A DNA stretch of 64,000 bases from Aquamicrobium zhengzhouense (GTDB lineage: Bacteria; Pseudomonadota; Alphaproteobacteria; Rhizobiales; Rhizobiaceae), in the NCBI RefSeq assembly GCF_016124105.1, contig NZ_JADGMQ010000014.1, positions 1-64,000 of the forward strand, in the 5' to 3' direction. The notes below the pieces were generated by a model. That model saw only the letters and a program-made list of their open reading frames with translations. It had not been told where the DNA came from and did not search any database. The translations under genes were made by a program, and so were the position numbers. Shown here piece after piece: positions 32,552 to 40,948 of the stretch (the first letter of the stretch is position 1; each line of letters opens with the position of its first letter).

Positions 32552-32565
32552 TTGACGTAGATCAA
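32552..32565. promoter_or_regulatory. FNR/FixK-type box upstream of ccoG
   Basis: TTGACGTAGATCAA matches TTGAT-N4-ATCAA at 9 of 10 positions. Its centre is 69 bases before the ccoG ATG, which places a -41.5-type transcription start near 32600. It can also serve the divergent 57-residue gene. Confidence 0.82.
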
Positions 32566-32627
32566 GACTCCGCTCTTACCCCTCGGGCAAATCCTGCGCA
32601 GTGGAAGATCCCGTCCAGGAGAATGAG

Positions 32628-34178
32628 ATGTCCGGCGTGAACGAGGTTGAGCATCACGATGCACAGCCGGTAAACTCGGCCAAGGTGCGTCAGCCGCTTT
32701 TTGAGGCGCGCAAGAAGATCTTCCCCAAGCGTGCCTCCGGTTCATTCCGCCAGTTCAAGTGGCTGGTGATGATCGTCACGCTTGGCATCTATTACATCAC
32801 TCCCTGGCTGCGCTGGGATCGCGGTCCGCATGCGCCTGACCAGGCAGTCCTGGTCGATCTGGCCAACCGCCGCTTCTATTTCTTCTTTATCGAGATCTGG
32901 CCGCAGGAATTCTTCCTCGTCGCGGGCCTTCTGGTCATGGCGGGGCTTGGCCTTTTCTTCGTTACATCGGTGGTTGGGCGTGCCTGGTGTGGATACACCT
33001 GCCCGCAAACCGTGTGGGTCGACCTGTTCCTCGTCGTTGAGCGCTTTGTTGAAGGTGACCGCAATGCGCGCATGAAGCTGGACGCGGCGCCCTGGAGCGC
33101 GCGAAAGATCATGCTGCGCACCGTCAAGCACGCTATCTGGCTGGCGATTGCGGTTGCGACCGGCGGTGCCTGGATCTTCTATTTTGGCGACGCACCAACC
33201 CTTCTGGTTGATGTAATTCGCGGACAGGCGGCACCTGTTGCGTACATCACCGTCGCGATCTTGACCGCGACAACGTACATTTTCGGTGGCATGGTCCGCG
33301 AGCAGGTCTGCACCTACATGTGCCCGTGGCCCCGCATTCAGGCCGCGATGCTGGACGAGAATTCGCTGACGGTCACTTACAATGACTGGCGCGGCGAGCC
33401 GCGCACCCGGCACACGAAGCGCGCGGCAGCCGCAGGGATTCCCGTCGGTGACTGCGTCGACTGCAACGCTTGCGTTGTCGTCTGCCCGATGGGAATCGAC
33501 ATTCGCGATGGCCAGCAGATGGAGTGCATCACCTGCGCGCTTTGCATCGACGCTTGCGATGGGGTCATGGACAAGCTCGGCCGCGAGCGCGGACTGATCT
33601 CCTACGCGACCCTTGCCGATTATCAGCACAATATGGCGATTGCCACCGGCAGTGGCGCGCATGAGATCAAGCCTGAACTGGTGCGCGATCAGTCCGGCAA
33701 GTTCACGGACCGCCTGCGCCATTTCCGGCTTGGCAAACTGTTCCGTCCGCGAACCTTCATCTACTTTGCGGCCTGGTCGATGGTGGGGCTTCTCCTGCTT
33801 TATGGCCTGCTGACGCGCGATCGGCTTGAGGTCAACGTTCTGCACGATCGCAACCCGCAATTCGTCGTCCTGTCGGACGGGTCGATCAGAAACGGCTACA
33901 CGGTGAAGCTTCTGAACAAGATCCCTGAGCCGCGGAACGTGACGGTCACGATCGATGGTCTCGCAAATGGCGCCATGAACGTCGTCGGCCTTGATCAGCC
34001 TGAAGCGCAGACGATCTCGGTGGAACTCGAGCCGGACCGGCTCAAGACCCTCAAGATCTATGTCCGCCAACCAAGGGAAGACGTTCCTGCCAAGACCCAG
34101 CGCTTCACCTTCACCGTCGAGGATCACACGAGCGGCGAAGCGGACCAGTACACGACAACATTCGAGGCCCCGGAGTGA
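32628..34178 (+). CDS. ccoG: Cytochrome oxidase accessory protein CcoG (FixG/RdxA)
   Basis: A membrane iron-sulfur protein, 516 residues, needed for cbb3 assembly; in studied homologues it reduces Cu(II) for delivery. It has several membrane segments (about 44-64, 85-115, 165-190, 202-222, 380-402), two 4Fe-4S motifs (CVDCNACVVVCP from 276, CITCALCIDACD from 300), extra cysteine motifs (CGYTCPQ, CTYMCPW) and a C-terminal Ig-like periplasmic domain. ATG 32628 has AGGAGA upstream; the frame is open to GTG 32601. It begins ccoGHIS. Confidence 0.96.
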   Translation: MSGVNEVEHHDAQPVNSAKVRQPLFEARKKIFPKRASGSFRQFKWLVMIVTLGIYYITPWLRWDRGPHAPDQAVLVDLANRRFYFFFIEIWPQEFFLVAGLLVMAGLGLFFVTSVVGRAWCGYTCPQTVWVDLFLVVERFVEGDRNARMKLDAAPWSARKIMLRTVKHAIWLAIAVATGGAWIFYFGDAPTLLVDVIRGQAAPVAYITVAILTATTYIFGGMVREQVCTYMCPWPRIQAAMLDENSLTVTYNDWRGEPRTRHTKRAAAAGIPVGDCVDCNACVVVCPMGIDIRDGQQMECITCALCIDACDGVMDKLGRERGLISYATLADYQHNMAIATGSGAHEIKPELVRDQSGKFTDRLRHFRLGKLFRPRTFIYFAAWSMVGLLLLYGLLTRDRLEVNVLHDRNPQFVVLSDGSIRNGYTVKLLNKIPEPRNVTVTIDGLANGAMNVVGLDQPEAQTISVELEPDRLKTLKIYVRQPREDVPAKTQRFTFTVEDHTSGEADQYTTTFEAPE

Positions 34179-34183
34179 GTATC

Positions 34184-34678
34184 ATGCAGAACGAGCGCGC
34201 GTCCTCGGGTCGGTTTACCGGTCGACACATGTTGGCAGTCATGGTCGGTGCCTTCAGCATCATCATCGGCGTCAACATCTTCATGGCCGTGATGGCGAAC
34301 ACCAGCTGGACCGGATTGGTGGTCAAGAACAGCCACGTCGCCGGTCTGGAGTTCAACCAAAAGAGTGAAGAAGCTCGCGCGCAGGATGCGCTCGGCTGGT
34401 CTCCCGACCTTTCCATTGCCGACGGAGTTCTCCGTTATTCTCTGACGGATAAGGATAATCAGGCAGTAGTTTTGCGGGGCGGCAAGGCGACGTTCTGGCG
34501 TCCGACGAGCGACAAGGAAGATGTCACCTACGACCTGGCGGTGGCTGGTTCGAAGGTGTCGGCGCCGGTTGAACTTGGCGACGGCGTCTGGATAATTTCT
34601 CTCGTAATCGATGCTGGCCTGGAAAATCCCTATCGGGATACCCGCCGGATCCACTTGAATGGAGGGGTGTTGAGATGA
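34184..34678 (+). CDS. ccoH: FixH family protein CcoH
   Basis: A 164-residue inner-membrane protein with one N-terminal membrane segment (HMLAVMVGAFSIIIGVNIFMAVMANTSWTGLVV) and a periplasmic FixH domain (VAGLEFNQKSEEARAQDALGWSPDLS). CcoH helps build or stabilise the cbb3 oxidase. ATG 34184 is preferred because GGAG lies 8 bases upstream; GTG at 34175 overlaps the ccoG stop and would add 3 residues. It overlaps ccoI by 4 bases. Confidence 0.93.
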   Translation: MQNERASSGRFTGRHMLAVMVGAFSIIIGVNIFMAVMANTSWTGLVVKNSHVAGLEFNQKSEEARAQDALGWSPDLSIADGVLRYSLTDKDNQAVVLRGGKATFWRPTSDKEDVTYDLAVAGSKVSAPVELGDGVWIISLVIDAGLENPYRDTRRIHLNGGVLR

Positions 34679-36861
34679 GTTGCTGCGCACCCGGGCTTGA
34701 TGGCGTTGCGGATACGGCGACTGCGCTGCCGTCTGACGACGAAGTCCTGTTCAGTGCGCGCAGCCTTGGCGATGACCTTCGCCAGGTAGAGTTCTCGGTC
34801 CCGCAGGTCCATTGCGCCGCGTGCATCAGCACCGTCGAGAATGGATTATTGGCGCTCCCGGCCGTTGAGGGTGCACGCGTCAACCTTTCCACCAAGCGGG
34901 TGACAGTCAAATGGAAGGGAGAGGCCTTGCCTCCCCTGGTTCCAACGCTCGCACAGCTTGGCTACGTCCCCAATCTGACCGACGATATTGCTGCCGGACG
35001 CGATGGGACCTTGTCCGAGCTCCTCCGCGCGGTGGCGGTATCGGGATTTGCCGCCAGCAACATCATGCTTCTGTCGGTGTCAGTCTGGTCTGGCGCGGAA
35101 GGGGCAACGCGGGATCTCTTTCACTGGGTTTCGGCCCTGATCGCGCTGCCGGCCATGATGTATGCGGGGCGGATCTATTACCGCTCTGCCTGGTCGGTCC
35201 TCAAGCATGGCCGCATGAACATGGATGTTCCGATCGCGATCGGGATCACCATGGCCTACGCACTTTCGCTCTACGAGACGATCCATAGCGGTGCGCATGC
35301 CTATTTCGATGCGTCGGTCACTCTTCTCTTCTTCCTCCTGATCGGCCGCACGCTGGACCATGTGATGCGTGAGAAGGCCCGCACTGCCGTTGTCGGGCTT
35401 GCAAGGCTCCAGCCGCGGGGCGCGCTGGTCATCGATCCTGCAGGTGGCCGCGAGTATCGTCCGGTCGGCGAGATCGAAGCTGGCATGACAATCCTGGTCG
35501 CCGCTGGCGAAAGAATACCGGTCGACGCGGTCGTCACCGACGGCCATTCGGATCTCGACTGCTCACTCGTCAACGGAGAAAGCGCGCCGCAGGCGGTTGC
35601 TTCCGGCGCAACCGTCCGGGCGGGTACGCTGAACCTGACAGGACCTCTGACGATGCGCGCTATCGCCGCTGCGTCGGACTCTTTCCTCTCCGAGATGCTG
35701 CGGATGATGGAGGCGGCAGAAGGCGGGCGTGCCCGTTATCGCCGGATCGCGGATCGCGTGTCGGCAATGTATGCGCCGGTGGTTCATCTGACGGCTCTGC
35801 TCACGCTGATCGGCTGGGTACTGGTCACCGGCGACTGGCACCGTGCGGCGACGGTCTCGATTGCCGTTCTCATCATCACCTGCCCATGTGCACTGGGGCT
35901 TGCCGTACCGATCGTGCAGGTGATGGCGGCGCGTCGCCTGTTCGAGAACGGGGTCATGGTGCGCGATGGTGCTGCCATGGAACGCCTGGCCGACGCTGAT
36001 ATGGTTGTATTCGACAAGACCGGAACGCTGACGCTGGGCCAGCCCCGTCTTGTGAATACCCATGAGATCCATCCTGATTGGCTTGAGGCTGCGGCAGAGC
36101 TTGGCGCCCATTCTCGTCACCCGCAGTCGCAGGCGATTGCCGCCTATGCGGGGTCCTCTGGTGGCAAGCAGATAAAGTTTTCATCGATCACAGAGATCCC
36201 CGGCCGGGGGGTCGAGGGCCATGCCGCGGGGGCAGTATGGCGCCTCGGCCGTGGGGGCTGGGCTGGGGAGGGCGAGGGGACGCTTCTTGGGCGGGATGGC
36301 GTCTCCCTCGCTTCCTTTTCATTCGAAGACCGGTTGCGCGCAGATGCGAAGCAGGCCGTTGCGGACACAAAGCGAGATGTCGGACCGGTCATCATGCTGT
36401 CAGGCGACAATGAGGTGGCATGCCGGGCCGTTTCCGCAGATCTCGAGATCGAGACTTATTCGTCCGGATTGATGCCGGCGGACAAGGTTGCGCAGATCGA
36501 GGCTGCAGCTTCGGAAGGGCGCAAGGTGCTAATGGTCGGCGACGGGCTTAACGATGCACCGGCGCTTGGCGCAGCCTATGTCTCGATGGCGCCCGCCACG
36601 GCTGCCGATGTTGGCCGCAACGCTGCGGATTTCGTCTTCCTGCATGAGAGCCTGAAGGCCGTTCCGACAGCAGTGAGCGTTGCGCGGCGCGCAGGTCGGC
36701 TGATCCGCCAGAACGTTGCGATCGCGATCATCTACAATATCTTTGCGGTTCCTATTGCGATTTTGGGGTATGTTACGCCTCTAATCGCGGCAATTGCCAT
36801 GTCGACCTCGTCGATCCTGGTGATTGCCAATGCACTCCGGCTTGGAAAGGCTGGCCGATGA
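34675..36861 (+). CDS. ccoI: Copper-translocating P1B-type ATPase CcoI (FixI)
   Basis: A 728-residue ATPase that exports copper for the CuB centre of the oxidase. It begins MSCCAPG and has a heavy-metal-binding domain with CAAC at 47-50, the transport motif CPC at 403-405 (TCPCALGLAVP), the phosphorylation site DKTGT at 447-451, and GDGLNDAP from 622. Eight membrane helices are expected; the HP motif (SRHPQSQAI) is intact. It overlaps ccoH and ccoS by 4 bases each, so ccoGHIS is one tightly coupled unit. Confidence 0.97.
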   Translation: MSCCAPGLDGVADTATALPSDDEVLFSARSLGDDLRQVEFSVPQVHCAACISTVENGLLALPAVEGARVNLSTKRVTVKWKGEALPPLVPTLAQLGYVPNLTDDIAAGRDGTLSELLRAVAVSGFAASNIMLLSVSVWSGAEGATRDLFHWVSALIALPAMMYAGRIYYRSAWSVLKHGRMNMDVPIAIGITMAYALSLYETIHSGAHAYFDASVTLLFFLLIGRTLDHVMREKARTAVVGLARLQPRGALVIDPAGGREYRPVGEIEAGMTILVAAGERIPVDAVVTDGHSDLDCSLVNGESAPQAVASGATVRAGTLNLTGPLTMRAIAAASDSFLSEMLRMMEAAEGGRARYRRIADRVSAMYAPVVHLTALLTLIGWVLVTGDWHRAATVSIAVLIITCPCALGLAVPIVQVMAARRLFENGVMVRDGAAMERLADADMVVFDKTGTLTLGQPRLVNTHEIHPDWLEAAAELGAHSRHPQSQAIAAYAGSSGGKQIKFSSITEIPGRGVEGHAAGAVWRLGRGGWAGEGEGTLLGRDGVSLASFSFEDRLRADAKQAVADTKRDVGPVIMLSGDNEVACRAVSADLEIETYSSGLMPADKVAQIEAAASEGRKVLMVGDGLNDAPALGAAYVSMAPATAADVGRNAADFVFLHESLKAVPTAVSVARRAGRLIRQNVAIAIIYNIFAVPIAILGYVTPLIAAIAMSTSSILVIANALRLGKAGR

Positions 36862-37019
36862 GCATGCTCGTCTATCTTATCCCCGTCGCGCTTTTCCTTG
36901 GAGGCGCGGCGCTGGTGGCGTTCCTGTGGGCGCTGCGATCTGGCCAGTATGAAGATCTCGACGGCGCGGCGGCGCGTGTCTTGCTGGACGATCCCAACGA
37001 CAAGCCAAAACAGAACTGA
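36858..37019 (+). CDS. ccoS: Cytochrome oxidase maturation protein CcoS
   Basis: A 53-residue protein starting MSMLVYLIPVALFLGGAALV. It has one membrane helix (LVYLIPVALFLGGAALVAFLWAL), followed by RSGQYEDLDGAAARVLLDD, the CcoS hallmark GQ(Y/F)EDL. CcoS is needed to insert cofactors into the cbb3 oxidase. The ATG overlaps the ccoI stop (ATGA). Confidence 0.94.
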   Translation: MSMLVYLIPVALFLGGAALVAFLWALRSGQYEDLDGAAARVLLDDPNDKPKQN

Positions 37020-37063
37020 TTTTCTCTCCGCAATCCGGCTTGGCTGCCCGCTCGCATTAAATC

Positions 37064-37092
37064 TTGATCGAAAAGGTCAACAATGGTAGGTC
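37064..37092 (+). promoter_or_regulatory. Candidate promoter of the exbB-exbD-tonB unit
   Basis: TTGATC (-35) and TAGGTC (-10) with a 17-base spacer in the 102-base gap after ccoS. Transcription would begin about 25 bases before the start of the secreted protein gene at 37122. No clear Fur, Irr or RirA site was recognised. Confidence 0.4.
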
Positions 37093-37121
37093 GACCCTGA
37101 ATTGGTTCAAGGGGACCGAAA

Positions 37122-37574
37122 ATGGGGATCGACAAGATGGTTTCGCGGCTGTTCCAACTGGGAGTGGTTCTCGCGCTCGGCACAACACCAGCTATTGCGC
37201 AAGAGCAATCCGTCGATGTGCCTACTTCAAGCCTTGCAGTTGAACTGAACGCGCTGCAGCCAAGTGAACGTGGATGCCGGTTCACCTTCGTCGCGACCAA
37301 CAAGCTTGGCGGTGCTCTTAGCAGCGTCGGTTTTGAACTCGTGCTTTTCAATAAGGCCGGAATGGTGTCCCGGATCACCATCGTCGACTTCAAGGATTTG
37401 CCGGACGGCAAGACCAAGGTTCGACAGTTCGACTTCTCCGGTGTTCAGTGTGCCGATCTCGGGCGCGTCCTTGTCAATGACACGACGGAATGCGCCGGTG
37501 TTGGAATAGATCCCAAAGCGTGCATCCGGTATCTTCAGACAGACACCCGAGCCGAAACCGAATTCGGGGTATAG
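37122..37574 (+). CDS. Secreted protein upstream of exbB, function unknown
   Basis: A 150-residue protein with a signal peptide (about 1-26, ending PAIAQEQ) and a mature part with four Cys (GCRF, VQCADLG, TECAGVG, KACIRY) that could form two disulfides in the periplasm. The core SSLAVELNALQPSERGCRFTFVATNKLGGALSSVGFELVLFNKAG resembles a beta-sandwich. A related gene often precedes exbB in Hyphomicrobiales, sometimes named a Tat-signal-domain protein; no twin-arginine motif is seen here. It ends 2 bases before exbB and is probably co-transcribed, so a role with the Ton system is possible. Confidence 0.8.
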   Translation: MGIDKMVSRLFQLGVVLALGTTPAIAQEQSVDVPTSSLAVELNALQPSERGCRFTFVATNKLGGALSSVGFELVLFNKAGMVSRITIVDFKDLPDGKTKVRQFDFSGVQCADLGRVLVNDTTECAGVGIDPKACIRYLQTDTRAETEFGV

Positions 37575-37576
37575 AC

Positions 37577-38605
37577 GTGCAGATCATCAAGACCCTCATC
37601 GCCGCTTCGTTGACGGCAGGCCTGTCGCTGGCATCCGCAGCTGTTTCGGCACAGGAAGCGCAGGTGGCACCGGCAGAAACGCCAGTGGCGCAGGCAGAAA
37701 CGCCACTTGGCGTTGAGACCGACACGCAGCCAGCACAAGCGCCCGCAGCACCAACGGTTGAGACCGACGCTGAGGGCAGTGCAGGTTCAGTTCCTTCACA
37801 AATGCAGGAGACGGCACCTGCGCAGACCGGTGCCCAGCTTTCGCCGGCAGATGTAACGGTGCTCGATACTGTGGACAGCCGGGACGCATCCCTGCCGCAT
37901 GATCTTTCCCCGTGGGGGATGTTCATGGCTGCCGACTGGGTGGTCAAGGCTGTGATGATCGGACTTGCCTTTGCGTCGCTGGTCACCTGGACAATCTGGC
38001 TGGCGAAGTCACTTGAGCTTGCCGCTGCACGCCGCCGCGTAAGTTCAGCCCTTGACCGCATCATTGCCTCCAAGACGCTGAACGAAGCGGGCGAAGCGCT
38101 GGCTTCGCGCTCCGGCCCTGCGCCGCTGCTGGTTCGCGCGGCCCGTCATGAGATGCAGATGTCTGCCGATCTTCTTGCTCAGAGCGGCGGAGCTGGGCTG
38201 AAGGAGCGCGTCAGCTCCCACCTCTACCGCATTGAGGCCCAGGCTTCGCGCCGCATGACCCGCGGCACCGGCATGCTGGCGACCATTGGTTCGACGTCTC
38301 CGTTTGTCGGCCTCTTCGGCACCGTATGGGGCATCATGAACTCGTTCATCGGCATCTCTGAGGCGCAGACGACCAATCTGGCGATCGTTGCACCAGGTAT
38401 CGCCGAGGCGCTGCTGGCAACCGCGATCGGTCTCGTTGCCGCAATTCCTGCGGTTGTCATCTACAACGTGTTCGCCCGCTCGATTGCCGGTTACAAATTG
38501 CTTCTTGGTGATGCGTCTGCAGCGGTTGAGCGTCTGGTCAGTCGCGAAATCGATCGCCACGCTGCCATGCAGCCGGCCCGCGCAGCCATGCGCGCAGCGG
38601 AGTAA
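37577..38605 (+). CDS. exbB: Ton-system energiser subunit ExbB
   Basis: A proton-channel subunit that powers TonB. From GTG 37577 (VQIIKTLIAASLTAGLSLASAAVSA, with GGGGT upstream) it is 342 residues. An N-terminal signal and an Ala/Pro/Glu-rich stretch of about 90 residues precede the MotA/TolQ/ExbB core: DWVVKAVMIGLAFASLVTWTIWLAKSLEL, then MLATIGSTSPFVGLFGTVWGIMNSFIGI and APGIAEALLATAIGLVAAIPAVVIYN. The extended N-terminus is common in alphaproteobacteria. It is followed 5 bases later by exbD. Confidence 0.93.
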   Translation: MQIIKTLIAASLTAGLSLASAAVSAQEAQVAPAETPVAQAETPLGVETDTQPAQAPAAPTVETDAEGSAGSVPSQMQETAPAQTGAQLSPADVTVLDTVDSRDASLPHDLSPWGMFMAADWVVKAVMIGLAFASLVTWTIWLAKSLELAAARRRVSSALDRIIASKTLNEAGEALASRSGPAPLLVRAARHEMQMSADLLAQSGGAGLKERVSSHLYRIEAQASRRMTRGTGMLATIGSTSPFVGLFGTVWGIMNSFIGISEAQTTNLAIVAPGIAEALLATAIGLVAAIPAVVIYNVFARSIAGYKLLLGDASAAVERLVSREIDRHAAMQPARAAMRAAE

Positions 38606-38610
38606 GGCCG

Positions 38611-39081
38611 ATGGCTGGCGGTATCAGATCAAGAGCGGCCGACGACGATCTGCCGGAAAACCACGAGATCAACGTCACGCCGTTCATCGACGTGATGCTG
38701 GTGCTGCTGATCATCTTCATGGTGGCAGCACCGCTCGCTACCGTCGATATCAATGTCGATCTTCCCAACTCGACAGCTTCACCACAGCCCCGACCGGACA
38801 AGCCGCTTTACGTGACCGTCCAGGAGGATCTTTCCGTCGCCATTGGCGAGGAGCAGGTGGCGCATATCAACCTGCGCTCCGCCCTTGAGGAAGTGACGGG
38901 CGGGGACAAGGAAACGCGTGTCTTCCTGCGTGCGGACCGGACCGTGGCCTATGGCGACCTGATGAACATCATGAATCTGGTGCGCATGGCTGGTTATACC
39001 AAGATTGCACTCGTCGGGCTTGAGACCGTGGGTGCGACCGAGGCCTCGGTCGGCTCGGCGATTGGTCAGGGAACGGAATGA
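38611..39081 (+). CDS. exbD: Ton-system energiser subunit ExbD
   Basis: A 156-residue inner-membrane protein with one N-terminal membrane helix (INVTPFIDVMLVLLIIFMVAAPL), whose Asp carries the proton, and a periplasmic domain. GGAGTAAGG precedes the ATG. It overlaps tonB by 4 bases. Confidence 0.96.
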   Translation: MAGGIRSRAADDDLPENHEINVTPFIDVMLVLLIIFMVAAPLATVDINVDLPNSTASPQPRPDKPLYVTVQEDLSVAIGEEQVAHINLRSALEEVTGGDKETRVFLRADRTVAYGDLMNIMNLVRMAGYTKIALVGLETVGATEASVGSAIGQGTE

Positions 39082-40073
39082 GCGAATATTCTGACGTCGC
39101 CTGGTCCCGCAGCCTAAGCCGCACCTCTCCGGCCCATATTGCGTTGTGGGCTGTGGCGGCCGTTGCAATGGTGACGGTTCACGCGGGTGCCGCGTGGCTG
39201 GTGATGCGCGAGCGGCCGGTGGTTGCCGCGGACGATGCTGCGCCTGCGATCATGGTGGAATTTGCCTCCATGGCGATGTCGCCTTCTGCAGAAACGGAGC
39301 AGGTTGCGCCCGACGAGATTGATTCCGTGGAGGCCGAGAAGGTCGAGGCAGTCGATACCGCTGAAGCGATCGATGAGGTCGAGCCGGTAGAAGCCGAGCC
39401 CGTCGAAGAGACCGCGGAAGTGGTAGAGCCCGAAATTGTCGAGGCAGAGCCTGTCGAGACGGCGCTTGCCAACATGCCGGTCGATCCGCTCCTCGCCGAA
39501 CAGGTTGAACCGGTAGAGGAAACCGAGGTGGCGGCAGTTGCTTCCGAGGTCGTCGAGCCGGAAGAAATCGAAGAGGTCTTGCCGGAAGTCGTTCCGGTTC
39601 CGCAAGCGCGCCCAGAGCGTCCGGTCCAGCAGGCGAAGGTCGAGAAGCCGAAGCGTGAGAAGCCGCGCGAGGAGCCAAGACGCCCACGTCGTCAGGAAGC
39701 CTCTCAGCAGAAGACGCGTGCTCAGGTGGCGACGGCGCAGCAGGCACCCCGCGCAGCCGCGCCGCAGGCAAGTGCGGGTTCAGGATCATCGATGAGCCCG
39801 GCGCGCTGGCAATCGCGGCTCATGTCGCATCTGGAGCGTCGCAAGCGTTATCCGTCCTCCGCCAAGCGCGCGCGCAAGCAGGGGGTTGTCCAGGTCCGCT
39901 TTACAATTGACGGCAGTGGAAATGTCGGGTCTGTCGCGCTGACCAGATCATCGGGCGTTTCCGAACTTGATAATGAGGTGCTTTCGCTTGTGCGCCGTGC
40001 CTCGCCGGTACCTGCGCCACCGCCTGGCGTCAGCCGGACCATCGTTGTTCCGATAAAATTCAGCCTCAGATAA
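39078..40073 (+). CDS. tonB: Energy transducer TonB
   Basis: Spans the periplasm and passes energy to outer-membrane receptors. The 331-residue protein has an N-terminal membrane anchor (about 17-41, SPAHIALWAVAAVAMVTVHAGAAWLVM), a very acidic Glu/Val/Pro-rich spacer (about 70-180) followed by a basic Lys/Arg/Pro stretch, and a C-terminal TonB domain (SHLERRKRYPSSAKRARKQGVVQVRFTIDGSGNVGSVALTRSSGVSELDNEVLSLVRRASPVPAPP). A terminator directly follows. The receptors served (siderophore, haem or cobalamin) are not in this window. Confidence 0.94.
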   Translation: MSEYSDVAWSRSLSRTSPAHIALWAVAAVAMVTVHAGAAWLVMRERPVVAADDAAPAIMVEFASMAMSPSAETEQVAPDEIDSVEAEKVEAVDTAEAIDEVEPVEAEPVEETAEVVEPEIVEAEPVETALANMPVDPLLAEQVEPVEETEVAAVASEVVEPEEIEEVLPEVVPVPQARPERPVQQAKVEKPKREKPREEPRRPRRQEASQQKTRAQVATAQQAPRAAAPQASAGSGSSMSPARWQSRLMSHLERRKRYPSSAKRARKQGVVQVRFTIDGSGNVGSVALTRSSGVSELDNEVLSLVRRASPVPAPPPGVSRTIVVPIKFSLR

Positions 40074-40074
40074 C

Positions 40075-40100
40075 AAAAAGGTCCCGGACGGGACCTTTTT
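40075..40100. terminator. Bidirectional terminator between tonB and the che operon
   Basis: AAAAAGGTCCCG / CGGGACCTTTTT with a 2-base centre, one base after the tonB stop. The A-run and T-run make it work for tonB and for the convergent che operon. Confidence 0.93.
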
Positions 40101-40124
40101 CATGACGGACAGGTGAAGGTTGCT

Positions 40125-40511
40125 TCAGAAGAAGTCGACCTCGCCCGATGCGTCTTCATTCTTTTGCGAGCCGGTGCCGTCAGCGGTGCCGATTGCCTGG
40201 ACGAGTTCATCCAGGGTCAGGCCACTGGTCGCAGCGCGCGTGTCGACGAACCAGTTTGGTTCGCTGGCCTCACCAAGGGCACGCAGGAACCCGGCCACCC
40301 CGGCAATGCGCTGGGCGCTGAGATCTGCATCCTGCATTGCGCTGACATAGGCGGCGTCTGACGACCCCAAATCCCAGGTTGCCTGCGCGATCAGGGCCTG
40401 ATTGCGGTCGATGCGGGCCGAAATCGCTTCCAGCTCGGTCTGTATCCGTGCCAGAACGTCAACAAGACGCTCTGCATGTGGATTGTTGCTGTCAGGCTGG
40501 GAAAGGGGCAT
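40125..40511 (-). CDS. Small CheZ-like protein, candidate CheY-P phosphatase (CheT-like)
   Basis: A 128-residue, mostly helical protein, last in the che operon. Two features resemble CheZ. First, DLSAQ at 63-67 in a helix (QDADLSAQRIAGVAGF) has the DxxxQ pattern of the CheZ catalytic site (DLTGQ in E. coli), which hydrolyses phospho-CheY. Second, the C-terminus ends in an acidic, hydrophobic peptide after a flexible linker (EDASGEVDFF), like the CheZ tail that holds CheY. From memory, CheT of Sinorhizobium meliloti is a small phosphatase with a DxxxQ motif in a similar place. Overall similarity to CheZ is low; the assignment is an inference from motif and context. Confidence 0.6.
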   Translation of the reverse strand: MPLSQPDSNNPHAERLVDVLARIQTELEAISARIDRNQALIAQATWDLGSSDAAYVSAMQDADLSAQRIAGVAGFLRALGEASEPNWFVDTRAATSGLTLDELVQAIGTADGTGSQKNEDASGEVDFF

Positions 40512-40533
40512 CCAAGTCTCGCAGGTTGGCTGG

Positions 40534-40923
40534 CTAGTGCAGCTTGCCGACGATCGCCTCGAGGGCGCGGCGCAACTGGTCGGCGTTGAAGGGCTTCGTC
40601 AGATAGTTGTTGAGGCCCAGCTTGCGGCCTTCTTCCAGAACCGCGCGATCCGGGCTGCCGGTGAGGATCATGAACGGGGTTCGCGCCGTCGGCTTGTAGG
40701 TGCGGATGGCGCGCAGGAGCTGGAGGCCGTTCATCTTCGGCATGTTCATATCGGAAATGATGAGATGCGAAGGCTGGGTCATCATCATCTTCATGGCCTG
40801 CTCGCCATCGGCAGCGACCTGAATGTTACGGAAACCAATCGACTCCAGTGCCTCCCGCACAAGCAGACGGCTGGTGGTCGTGTCGTCTACGACGAGGATC
40901 CTGAGTTGTGCTAGCAGCGACAT
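40534..40923 (-). CDS. cheY: Chemotaxis response regulator CheY (second copy)
   Basis: A 129-residue stand-alone receiver domain. The acidic pair is D13-D14, the phospho-acceptor D58 (LIISDMNMPKMNG), with conserved Thr in MILTGS and Lys in YLTKPF. It has no output domain, so it acts by binding a partner such as the flagellar motor switch, or as a phosphate sink. It lies 22 bases upstream of the CheZ-like gene and 25 bases after cheW. Which of the two CheY copies drives the motor cannot be told from sequence. Confidence 0.92.
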   Translation of the reverse strand: MSLLAQLRILVVDDTTTSRLLVREALESIGFRNIQVAADGEQAMKMMMTQPSHLIISDMNMPKMNGLQLLRAIRTYKPTARTPFMILTGSPDRAVLEEGRKLGLNNYLTKPFNADQLRRALEAIVGKLH

Positions 40924-40948
40924 TGCGCGAGTTCCTTCGAAAGTATCG

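Noticed and set aside
32302-32745. 147-codon minus-strand frame covering the 57-residue gene
   Set aside because: It is in another frame, runs into ccoG, and is rich in Arg/Ser/Pro. The 57-residue frame has the ribosome binding site and the membrane helices.
32742-34127. 461-codon open frame antisense to ccoG
   Set aside because: Shadow of ccoG; codon pattern follows the wobble positions of the true gene and the product has no recognisable domain.
37070-37092. FNR-like sequence TTGATC...GGTCAA before the exbB unit
   Set aside because: The half-sites are too far apart (7 bases between them instead of 4) and fit better as promoter elements.
39390-39720. Possible tandem repeat in tonB (Glu/Val/Pro-rich)
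   Set aside because: It is the normal low-complexity periplasmic spacer of TonB, without exact repeat units.
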